A stretch of 64,000 nt of DNA, from the NCBI RefSeq assembly GCF_028502605.1, contig NC_079232.1:2542001-2606000 (forward strand). Direction: 5' to 3'. Under the pieces are notes generated by a model. It had not been told where the DNA came from, ran no database searches, and was given only the letters and a program-made list of their open reading frames with translations. Each line of letters starts with the position of its first letter. The stretch's first letter is position 1. Made by a program: the position numbers and the translations under genes. This DNA comes from Trichoderma breve (lineage: Eukaryota > Ascomycota > Sordariomycetes > Hypocreales > Hypocreaceae). This document shows positions 1 through 8,893 of this stretch, piece by piece.

Positions 1-666
1 GGGCATCTGGAGGCTCATGCCCAGCCCCATTGAGCTGAACTGTATACTTTCCGAAAGCGTAACATGGCACCACACATCGAGAAAAGTCCACTGAGCAGAT
101 AATAAATAGTAATTTCTTCATTTCAATTCTTCTTCATCACACATAATAAAAATATCTGTGACATAACAAGGCAAAAGAAATCGCTACAATGACAAACGCC
201 CAATTCTGCTGCTGTAATTCAGTGGCAAAATGCTGCTTCTTCGGGTTTCCATGTTGGCTGCTGAGTCATCCTCTCCGCCAATCAGGCATCGCCAAGATTC
301 AGAAGCCAGATTTCGCCTCCAGCAGTGACACTTTTGCGGTTCGTCTTACAACTTTTTTTAGGTCCACCTAGTTCCATGTTCTTAGGTGTCCTTTTCATCG
401 AGTTGACTCATTTAAAGACTTTTCATTCACTCTTTTTATGATGAGATTGTAATTTGTCTTTTAAACAAGTCGTTGTTGTATATTTATCGAAGCATTTCGC
501 TGGTAACGTTGTTGCTCGTACGATATTGTGCCGTTCCCACTCATCAGCTTGGGGGGATTATACAAAGTACAAACTATTGGATAGCATATCCGGATACGCA
601 ATTACACTCTCTGAGTGGACTCAGCCTTTTCATTCATTCACCCACTCTTTTCTCTCTCAAAGCACA
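1..666. other. Left edge and SIL1 upstream region
   Basis: No gene can be supported here. On the minus strand an ATG at position 30 opens a frame that runs off the left edge after about ten codons; it could be the start of a leftward gene but is too short to judge. The rest is moderately AT-rich and holds only short ORFs with random-looking composition. The last 200 bases before the SIL1 start are pyrimidine-rich, as is common in fungal 5' leaders. Confidence 0.5.
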
Positions 667-1899
667 ATGCCTTCTATTCGCTCCAAAGGCAGGCCGTTGC
701 CCATCATCATTGCCCTCATTCTGGGTTTGTTGTTTTGTTTAGCAGTTCCGGCCACAGCATCAGCATCTCAGCATTCCCCCAAGGCAGGAGACAAACCAGA
801 TTTAATTTGTCACACATCGAATCCAGAAGAGTGTTACCCCCTGGTGTTTGAGCCGACAGATGAGTTCCAGATTGTTCACGATGATCAACAACTACCGAAC
901 GGACTTCATGTTCGCTTGAATATCTGGACTGGCAAGAAAGAAGCCAAGATCAACGTACCCGATGAGATCAACCCCGCTCTAGAAGGACTGCCTGTCGATC
1001 AAGCCGTGGTTCTTGTCGACCAGGAGCAGCAAGAAACAATACAAGTACCCAAGGGCGCACCAAAGTACAACAATGTTGGCAAGATCAAGGAGCCTGCGCC
1101 AGGAGGAGAGGCTCAGGTAGAAGCTATTGCCTTTATGGAGACCTTCGAAATGCTCAAGACAGGTGTCATCCCGAGCGATGAGGAGTTTGACCACGGGCTG
1201 GAAGGACTGGAAGAGCTCTCTCATGACATCTACTATGGACTAAAGATCACCGAGGAAACCGAGGTGGTAAAGGCGCTTTTCTGCCTAATGGGAACCCCTG
1301 AAGGCCAAGTCTCTGAGGGAACCACTCCGCGAGGCCAACAAGCGGCAGCTATTCTCGCTGGTGCCCTTTCCAACAACCCTTCGGCACTCAACGAGATTGC
1401 CAAGATCTGGACAGAGCTTATGGACTCAAAATGCCCTCATGATGGCGCCACAATCCACGAGCTTTTCTACCATCACACAATCTCGCCTGCTGACTCTCCA
1501 GCTAAGGTCAAGGCCGCCGTCTCGGCCATCAACGGACTCATCAAGGATGAGCAGATCAGGAAACACTTTCTGGAAAACAACGGCATGAAGCAGCTGTTGC
1601 CAATTCTCTTCCAGGAGAAAGCCGAGTGGGCTGGAGCACAGCGAAAGATTGGGCAGCTGGTTCTCGATACCTTCTTGGACGAGGATATGGGCGCCCAGCT
1701 TGGCCAATGGCCCAGGGGTCAGGCATTGAGCAAAGAGGTGTGCGTGGTTCCGGAGACGGCGCTAGAGGACGGCTGCTGGGACTATCATGCGGAGATGATG
1801 GTGAGATTGCATGGTACGCCGTGGAGCAAGGAGTTGCGAAAGAGGCTGGCGAGTGCACGAAAGACGAATGGCAAGCTGCCGAACCATGGCGAGCTATAG
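667..1899 (+). CDS. SIL1: SIL1-type nucleotide exchange factor for the ER Hsp70 BiP
   Basis: Single-exon gene of 410 residues. The N-terminus is a signal peptide: a basic stretch (MPSIRSKGRP), a hydrophobic core at about residues 15-30, then an Ala-rich cleavage region. The mature part resembles the armadillo-like fold of SIL1, with the early motif HVRLNIWTGKKEAK and an alpha-helical body. SIL1 releases ADP from the ER-lumen Hsp70 (Kar2/BiP) and so supports protein translocation and folding. The C-terminus is NHGEL, which resembles an HDEL-type retrieval signal with one changed residue. The frame is open upstream of this ATG, but the first ATG is directly followed by the signal peptide, which fixes the start. 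It lies tandem to the SET-MYND gene. The family call is from recognised sequence features; no search was run. Confidence 0.9.
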   Translation: MPSIRSKGRPLPIIIALILGLLFCLAVPATASASQHSPKAGDKPDLICHTSNPEECYPLVFEPTDEFQIVHDDQQLPNGLHVRLNIWTGKKEAKINVPDEINPALEGLPVDQAVVLVDQEQQETIQVPKGAPKYNNVGKIKEPAPGGEAQVEAIAFMETFEMLKTGVIPSDEEFDHGLEGLEELSHDIYYGLKITEETEVVKALFCLMGTPEGQVSEGTTPRGQQAAAILAGALSNNPSALNEIAKIWTELMDSKCPHDGATIHELFYHHTISPADSPAKVKAAVSAINGLIKDEQIRKHFLENNGMKQLLPILFQEKAEWAGAQRKIGQLVLDTFLDEDMGAQLGQWPRGQALSKEVCVVPETALEDGCWDYHAEMMVRLHGTPWSKELRKRLASARKTNGKLPNHGEL

Positions 1900-2277
1900 A
1901 GAGAAGTTTCATTGTGTTGGTTATAGTATGTATATAGAGAGAGGACTACTACAGGTGTCTAGTAGTTACATAGAGATACCCATTGAATTTTATTTGGACA
2001 TATTTTGACAGCTACTGTTATTCAAAGTAAAAAATTGTAAACGTCCTTTTCAAATTTTTGTGTCTGCTAATATCGTGTTTGGCTGGTTGCCAAACCTCCT
2101 GCAACATAAACCATTACCAACCCACCTTTTCAGACTTTGCCCCTCCAAAGCTCATCTCAACCCTGAACTTTTTCACCCCCAAATCAACATCATTTAACAA
2201 AACAGCGTTAGAAACCTACAAACTCTAAGCCAAAACTCTATCATTTCAAATGCCTCACAATTCATGAGAAGCAAAGC
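1900..2277. other. Intergenic region between SIL1 and the SET-MYND gene
   Basis: 378 bases holding the 3' region of SIL1 (AT-rich, with several TA-rich runs around 1930-2040) and the C- and A-rich leader of the next gene. A five-codon upstream ORF at 2250-2267 and an overlapping out-of-frame ATG at 2264 precede the main start of the next gene. Confidence 0.6.
2250..2267 (+). promoter_or_regulatory. Short upstream ORF in the leader of the SET-MYND gene
   Basis: ATG followed by four codons and TGA. It overlaps a second ATG (2264) that opens a long frame out of register with the main start at 2278. If the mRNA leader includes these, scanning ribosomes would meet both before the main start. Whether transcription starts upstream of 2250 cannot be seen from sequence. 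Confidence 0.4.
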
Positions 2278-4069
2278 ATGTCTTCTTCCTCGCCCCTCGA
2301 AATCCGGCCTCACCCCTCCAAAGGCCGCGGCCTCTACGCCACAAAATCCTTCTCCCCCGGCACCGTCATCTCCCCCTTCACGCCTCTCCTCCTCCTGCCC
2401 ACCGTCTCGCACCTCAGCAGCGTCTGCTCATACTGTCTCCGCCCCGGCAACCCTCGGGCCTGCTCCCGCTGTCACGCGGCGTCGTACTGCGATGCGACGT
2501 GCCAAGCCGCGGCCTGGAAGACGGTTCATTCACGTGAATGCAAGGCGCTCCGGCAGGGGATCAAGGACGAGGGCCGAAGGAGGCAGTTGCCGACGCCGAC
2601 GAGGGCGCTAATCCAGGCTTTGCTGTGTGGGGAGATTGGGGACGGGCTGGAGGATCTGGAGGGGCATGTGTTGGAGAAGAAGGCCGAGGGGGATGAGTGG
2701 AGGGACGTTGAGATGATGGCGATGGCGGCGTGTGCGTTTTCTGGGAAGGGCACGGCGGAGGAGCTTGTGCGGAGGGCGGTTGAGATGCTTTGCAAGGTTG
2801 GTTATCAGCTGTGAAGATGGATATCGTTTGGGAAAAGAATTAGGATTGCTAACTAACAGCTTTGATGGGTCTAGATTCAAAACAACTCTTTTCAGAGATT
2901 CGACACTGACTTGGGGGTTGTTGGTCTGTTCCTGGAGCCGACTCTAGCCATGGCGAACCATTCCTGCATTCCCAATGCGGCGGTCCAATTCATTGGGCGA
3001 AGTGCCCTTCTCGTAGCTGAGAGTCCGATTCGAGCTGGTGATGAGATTGAGCTGGCTTATACGTGTAAGTGTCCCCGTGTTCAAAGATGACTCTTGTATT
3101 TTACAGTGTAAGTCTATCTATTTTACGTAGACTGACCCTTGTTTGAATACCTATCTCATAGTCTACACGGATCCTCTATTTAAACGAAGAGAAGCACTGG
3201 CTCACTACAAGTTTGTATGCAATTGCCTTCGTTGCCGGGATAATCTCAACGTCTATCAAGTCGCAGCCATCTCCCCCAACGTCAACCTCAACAGCCAGAG
3301 TCTTGTACCGGATGTCTCAAAGTTTCGCAAGCATCCTGCAGTCACCAGCCCCAGCAAACAATCCATAATCAATCGACATAGCCAGACAGCTGACCGCTTA
3401 TCAAGTGCATTGGCCACGATTGAGTCACTGTCGGAGCGGCGCAAGCTGTTAAAAAGCGAGTACAACAAGAGCAAAGCTCTAGTTGAAGAGGAGCTATGGG
3501 CCGTCACACCGCTCCCCGACATTCTCTTCAGAATATCCATGTTGTACGGCGAAGAAGAAAACTTTGCCTTTGCTCTGGCGGTGGCTTGTTTCATCGCGAC
3601 AGCTTGTGATCCGTACCAGTATGCCTCGCCGTATCATCCCGTTCGGCTGGCCGGTTTATTCACTGTAGCAAACCTAACTACTCACACCGCGGCGGCAACG
3701 GCCTTTCTGGCAAACTCGGCTACATCCGTCTCTAAAAAGGCAACGCTGGAACAGAAAGTCGAGGAGACGTTGCGCGAGATTGATCAGGTTTCGTTGTGCC
3801 AAATGCTTCTCATCATGATTCTCAAATACTCTCCAGAAAAATATAGTGCAGAGCTAAGTCTTGTTAGCAAAGCACAGGTGCTTCTAGAGGATATTGAGAA
3901 GCTAGCAGGCAGAGAGAAAGAAACTTCTTTGATTGATGAGTGGCAGCAAGATCCTAACAGCGAAAAATCTCAAGCTTTCTTCGAGTTTGCTGTCGTCCAG
4001 CAAGTGAATACCCTGGCTAATCTGGGAAGGGAAGTCTTGAGACGAGATTTTGAGATTTCTGCTCCTTGA
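2278..4069 (+). CDS. SET and MYND domain protein (SMYD-like lysine methyltransferase)
   Basis: Three exons: 2278-2796, 2875-3064, 3162-4069, giving 538 residues with phases that close. The first intron has a GCTAAC branch point. The order is that of SMYD proteins. The SET N-part begins near residue 8 (HPSKGRGLYATKSF). A MYND zinc finger at about residues 50-87 carries the CSYC / CSRC / YCDATC / H-C ligand pattern. The SET core motif NHSCIPNA lies in exon 2, and ELAYTFYTD leads into a post-SET cysteine cluster (CNCLRC) in exon 3. The C-terminal 280 residues look helical. SMYD enzymes use S-adenosylmethionine to methylate lysines on histones or other proteins; the substrate here is unknown. Fungal members are diverse and some may be inactive, so I give no symbol. 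Confidence 0.88.
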
Positions 4070-4134
4070 GATAGGATCATTCATATACGCATACATATTA
4101 CCTGATAGATAATTCCCATCGAAACAGCTTTCTC

Positions 4135-5772
4135 TTAGGCCTTTGCTCCCCATCTACCGCGCTTCGCAGAACTCTTCTTTGTAGTTGCCGCTGTAGTCCG
4201 CCGTTGGACAGGCGTTTCTATCAAAGCCATACTCCCGGGTGATGATTGTCGATGCTCGCTGGTGCTAACATAGCCTACAGTGGCAAGGCTAGGATAATCC
4301 GATGAGAGGGCTACCCGTTTCGGAGGAGTCGAGTTGAGAATGTGATTCTCTTCACCACCTACTGTCGGCCGCTTCTTGCGCGTAGTGGATCCGTAGTGAG
4401 ACTGATTGTCCTGCTCAGCCGCGGAGGCGTACTCTGCCCGAGAAGCACGAACGTCTTTTCGATTGGGGTTGGGCGTGCCACCAACTACTCGAGCTTCTAG
4501 CCGCTGTATTCGAGTTCTGAAGAGGTCAAACTCCATCTGCAGAGATTCGACCTGGCTAGCTCTGTTTCCAATCTTGGATATGTTGCTGGCGAGAATATCT
4601 AGTTGATGAGATGTAATGGAAGGGTCTTCGTCCATCGAAGCGTGGTGTGTGTTTTCTTGTCCAAGCTCGGACCGTAGCTGTGTAATCTCTCGCCTCAACG
4701 AAGCCACCTCAGAAGCATACAGCTTGGACGTGGCGATGCCTTCCTGCGCCACTTGCTTTGCTTCGGCGGCATCTTCTTTGAGACGTTCATTTGTCCTTTT
4801 CACTTCTGCAATCTCTTTGTGCGCAGTCGCAAGATCAAGTCGAAGACCCGTGGTCTCTATCTTGGATTTCTGGATCATTTGTCGAAGTTCAGCGACTACC
4901 CTGTCTGTCGTTTGAAGCTGCTTATCCAGACGAGCAATCACGGCGTCGCTGCCCCCTTTCCGCTTGGCGTCACTCATTTGGGTTTTGAGGGACTTGATGT
5001 CGGCCTGTTGTCCTTCTCCATCTTTGCGGACACTCGCAACGGAGTCGCTCAGCTCCCGCATCTGCTTTTCGAAGCGCGCGACTGTGCTATTCAAGGTCGA
5101 TATGACTTGGAATCCAGCTGCGCCAATACGTTGGATCTCGTCTTGCTGAGCCTCGAGATCTGTTTGGATCTGCATGATGTCGAACCTATCCCTGCTTGGA
5201 GAGGGTTCAGTTCGAGGAATAGCCTCGCCATTCAGGGGTGAGTGTTTGCCTTGAGCTGTGGCTGGTTTAACCCTGAGATTGAGTGTCTGCTGTATCTTGG
5301 GTTCAGCTTTGCGACGGAGATCTGAGGCGACTTTAAGTGATATGGACGCAAGACGAAAGATGATTTGGCCACTACACTACTTAGCATGGGTTTGGTAGGA
5401 TTGGCCAGGAGGAATAGTTACCTGGAAAATACGTGGTTTGTGGGATTTGACAAGCATCTCTGGCCTATGTTTGTATGACATGATGAACATTCGGCATCTC
5501 GAAGTTCGCTATTCAAGAGGCATTTCAACGTCAGCGAGTGTAGTTTACGAAACAGGACACATAGTGGGCAAATCATATCCATACCAGCCCTCGACTATAG
5601 TGCCCGCATCACCAATGCGAACCGCACCTGTTGCGGTGATCTTATCCGCCTCGTTCTTATCCTCCACGTGGGTTACTGGTGTGATGTATTTCTTGCCTAT
5701 CTGCGTCCATAGATTGGCCAGAATCCCCAGCTCGGAGCCGCATTTAGAACATCTCACGGCGACCTGATCCAT
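4135..5772 (-). CDS. Mis18/Yippee-type zinc-binding protein with C-terminal coiled coil
   Basis: Three exons on the minus strand: 5585-5772, 5422-5508 and 4135-5371, giving 503 residues. Introns are 76 and 50 nt, each with a CTGAC/CTAAG-like branch point. The N-terminal 100 residues carry two CxxC pairs about 60 residues apart: CSKC near residue 8 and CSSC near residue 70. The second lies in the pattern ELRDAECSSCHTNIGQRC, and VFSSGQIIFRL follows. This is the layout of the Yippee/Mis18 zinc fold. Residues about 155-330 are a long heptad-like coiled coil and the last 130 are basic and disordered. Mis18 proteins help load the centromeric histone CENP-A; that role here is inference from the fold and coiled coil. 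It could instead be a diverged Yippee-like protein of other function. Splicing joins what otherwise appear to be two unrelated ORFs. Confidence 0.72.
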
Positions 5773-6532
5773 TGCTCTGCGGCTTGGAGGTTCCCAATGA
5801 GAGACGGAACGTGAATGAGAATGAGAATTGAGCCAAGGGGAGATGATGTTATTTTATGAGATTGGACGCATTGGCTAGGAAATTGGGCTCTATTGGACTT
5901 GCAACTCAAGAGACATGAAAGGTGGGAAACAAGATGCGTCAATATGGAAAAAAAGTTGGATTGCGCGTCTCACTTCATTGTTGTCCATCAGAGGGCGAAT
6001 AATGAATAATGCAGCCAAACTAAACAAAAGGTCCAGCCGTCGCGTGAAGGAGCCGCGAGGCTACAGCGAATCCCTGGCCGCTGCAAGTGGCTTGTGATTG
6101 GCCTAAAAGCCGCCTACGGGGCTGCGATAAGATAAGCCCGGCAGCCTTGAGAAATCCTCCTGCCAGAAGCTGGGCTATGGCAGTTGGCCTAAACAAAACA
6201 TCCTCGCTATCTGATTATTATTTTTCCTCATACTGAACGCCTCTGGACCTCATTCCGCCTGAGATCATTGGTTATACCGGATGGCACTTACGGAGAGAAT
6301 ATAGCAATAGCCTTCATCCCTTTTGTCGGCGCTCTCTTCTTTCCTCGCACTGGCAACACATCTGAAATAGACCCAGCCCCATTTCAGCAATATTTATTTA
6401 TTTTCAGCATACGAAGCGCTTCTTTTCTTACGGATTCAAAAGTTCATTCAGACTTTGTGGACATATCACCTTTTCAGATTATTTACGGATTTTGCCATCA
6501 GGACCTTCAAGAACCAAAACAAAACCTTCAAT
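5773..6532. promoter_or_regulatory. Divergent promoter region: Mis18-like gene / REX1-type exonuclease
   Basis: 760 bases between two divergent starts, with no coding region I can support. It contains several ATTGG (reverse CCAAT) pentamers near 5860-5895 and 6095, and a double GATA element (GATAAGATAAG) at 6126-6136. The 200 bases next to the REX1-type start are AT-rich and pyrimidine-rich. Confidence 0.45.
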
Positions 6533-8599
6533 ATGACTGACGCCGTCACTGATGACATCGTTGCTGAAACAGCCTCTCTTGACCAGAGTGAAAGCAGCCT
6601 CAAGAGGCCTAGCCCTCATGATGAAGACGAGAATCTAGATAGCCAGGGAGAGTGGCAAACCGTCACCAGACCCAAGAAGAAGGCGAAGAAGGTGCCTCGC
6701 CCGGGCAAGGGAGGATACCCTGGCCTGAACTTTTCACCCAACGCTCGGCTCCAGTCCATGCTCAGCCTTAATAACCTGCGCGACCTTATCACCTACATAT
6801 TTGCCGATGGTACCGGTCCCCAGTGGATCTCAGTCACTCATCGGCCGCAGTTCAGAAAGATTGTGGCCATCATGGTGCCTGGTCTTGAGGAGGCCCTCTT
6901 CAAGGCAGACGTTGACTACGCAAGTTTCAATGACCTCCGAGATGCAAATGTGGATGGAGGCAGCCAGGGAAGCGCAGATAAAGACGCTCATCCTTATGGC
7001 TCCCCAGACGCATATTATCCGCGCAAACTCGACAAGGATGCGCTGCCAGAGCCGCTGAAGCCATTTGCCGATATGTTCCCCCATCTCTGGCCCGTCAAAA
7101 CACCTGGCGACGATAAACATGGGAAAATGCATTCGCCTTTGGCCGCCTTCCTTACTGCCCCGGCACCAAAGGAGAAGACTTCACAAAAAGGAGGCGTGAA
7201 GCCCGCGAGAGAGCCCCATGGATGGAAGAACGAGAGGACGCGCATCACAGAGTTCCTAGCTTCTGCTGATGAACTAACGGACAACGGCTACGTCATTCAT
7301 CCGGCTCTCCTTCCAGAAGGGCCACGACGAGACAACTTTGTAGCCCCAGAAGGATATGTCATCACAAGAGTAGACAAGCTTGAGGATGGCGATGTTCCTG
7401 AGGTCGAAATCGAACAGGGCAGCATCACGGCTGGCAGAGAGATCTTGGCGGTTGATTGCGAAATGTGCATGACGGGCGAGACCGAATTTTCGTTGACTCG
7501 CATTAGTCTCATCGACTGGGACGGAAATGTTGTGCTGGATGAGCTTGTGAAACCCGACAAGCCCATCATCGACTACGTTACGCGGTTTTCCGGCATCACG
7601 GAGGAGATGCTGGCACCCGTGACAACTACGCTCCATGACATACAGGAGAAGCTCCTTGAAATTCTCACTCCGCGCACTATTCTAGTGGGCCACTCCCTCG
7701 AATCCGACACCAAGGCATTACGGATTGCTCATCCTTTCATCGTTGACACTTCCATTATATACCCTCATCCTCGCGGCCCTCCACTAAAGTCGTCGCTCAA
7801 ATGGCTCGCTCAAAAGTATCTGTCTCGAGAAATCCAAAAAGGAGACGTTCTGGGCCATAACAGCATCGAAGACGCCAAAACTTGCCTTGACCTCGTGAAG
7901 CAGAAGTGCGAGAAGGGAAAGTTGTGGGGTTCGTCAGATGCGCAGGGGGAGAATCTGTTCCGCAGACTCGCACGCGCCGGAACAGCTTATAAAGCTCAGG
8001 GAGGAGACGCTGCTCTCGGCGGCGTCGAGGTTGGCAAAACCAGTGCTGCCGTTGATTGGGGTGACCCTTCCAAGGGTCTCGGAGCGGGAGCCACGCACAA
8101 GCTCGGGTGCAGGACCGACGAGGACGTGACGACAAACATCATCCGAGCCGTCCTCGGTGATGAAGACGGTGCGGTCATCCGGGGCGGCGGAGTGGACTTT
8201 GTCTGGGGCCGAATGCGTGAGCTGGAAGCCCTGCAGGGATGGTGGAACAAGAATGCCCCCGAAAGGGACGCGGACGCCGCGTCTGAAGCCGTCGGGGTTG
8301 ATGTTCCATCCGAGGGCTCCTCTCCTCTAGAGCAGGCCCTCGTCCGGCTCACGGAGCGCCTCGTTCGCATCCACGAGGCTCTTCCGCCTTGCACCGCCTT
8401 TATCATCTACAGTGGCTCTGGTGACCCGCGCAGGATGGCCCAGCTTCAGCATATGCATGCTCAGTGGCGCAAGGAGTACAACACGCCTGGCAAGAAGTGG
8501 GATGAACTGAGCGTCAAGTGGACTGATGTGGAGGAACAGGCGTTGAAGCGGGCCGTTCAGAAGGCGCGGTCAGGAGTTGGTTTTTTGAACGTTAAATAG
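6533..8599 (+). CDS. REX1: REX1/RNH70-type 3'-5' RNA exonuclease (DEDDh)
   Basis: Single exon, 688 residues. The frame is open upstream, but 6533 is its first ATG. The N-terminus is acidic and then Lys-rich (about residues 40-60), consistent with a nuclear protein. The exonuclease domain spans about residues 300-470. It shows ExoI as AVDCEMCMTG (Asp308 and Glu310 as metal ligands), ExoII as GHSLESDTKAL, and ExoIII as HNSIEDAKTCLDL with the His-x4-Asp pair of the DEDDh class. In yeast, Rex1 trims the 3' ends of 5S rRNA, 5.8S rRNA precursors and some tRNAs in the nucleus. The C-terminal 200 residues match the extended tail of fungal Rex1 proteins. All catalytic residues seem present. Confidence 0.9.
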   Translation: MTDAVTDDIVAETASLDQSESSLKRPSPHDEDENLDSQGEWQTVTRPKKKAKKVPRPGKGGYPGLNFSPNARLQSMLSLNNLRDLITYIFADGTGPQWISVTHRPQFRKIVAIMVPGLEEALFKADVDYASFNDLRDANVDGGSQGSADKDAHPYGSPDAYYPRKLDKDALPEPLKPFADMFPHLWPVKTPGDDKHGKMHSPLAAFLTAPAPKEKTSQKGGVKPAREPHGWKNERTRITEFLASADELTDNGYVIHPALLPEGPRRDNFVAPEGYVITRVDKLEDGDVPEVEIEQGSITAGREILAVDCEMCMTGETEFSLTRISLIDWDGNVVLDELVKPDKPIIDYVTRFSGITEEMLAPVTTTLHDIQEKLLEILTPRTILVGHSLESDTKALRIAHPFIVDTSIIYPHPRGPPLKSSLKWLAQKYLSREIQKGDVLGHNSIEDAKTCLDLVKQKCEKGKLWGSSDAQGENLFRRLARAGTAYKAQGGDAALGGVEVGKTSAAVDWGDPSKGLGAGATHKLGCRTDEDVTTNIIRAVLGDEDGAVIRGGGVDFVWGRMRELEALQGWWNKNAPERDADAASEAVGVDVPSEGSSPLEQALVRLTERLVRIHEALPPCTAFIIYSGSGDPRRMAQLQHMHAQWRKEYNTPGKKWDELSVKWTDVEEQALKRAVQKARSGVGFLNVK

Positions 8600-8893
8600 A
8601 GCGAGCTTTTCTACGGTTTGGTTTTGCTTAGATGCAGAGTGGGAAAACTGCTGGAAAGATGAAGATGGCTGGATGATTACCAAGGTGCTATGACCTCTGC
8701 ATTTGTATATGGCTACTTTATTCAGGGTTCACAGCGCCCCTTTCAGTTATATTTCTTTCATGTCTACATTACATCCCTCCAGTCTAGTGGCGATTAGATC
8801 TACTTGTCCAACAAGATCCTCGTGTCGAGGCTGGGACCATATATACATCCATCTATATCGTCTTTCTCGTCTCAACGCTGCTGGACGTTTAGT

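Noticed and set aside
189..371. 60-codon cysteine-rich ORF near the left edge
   Set aside because: No signal peptide or family pattern, and the cysteines are not spaced like a known small secreted protein.
5545..5772. Free-standing 75-residue zinc protein
   Set aside because: Its last 13 residues run into an intron. Splicing at GTATGG restores a second CxxC and continues into the coiled-coil exon, so it is the first exon of a larger gene.
6801..8406. Several ORFs of 80-136 codons across the REX1-type gene
   Set aside because: Shadows of a coding exon with clear exonuclease motifs.
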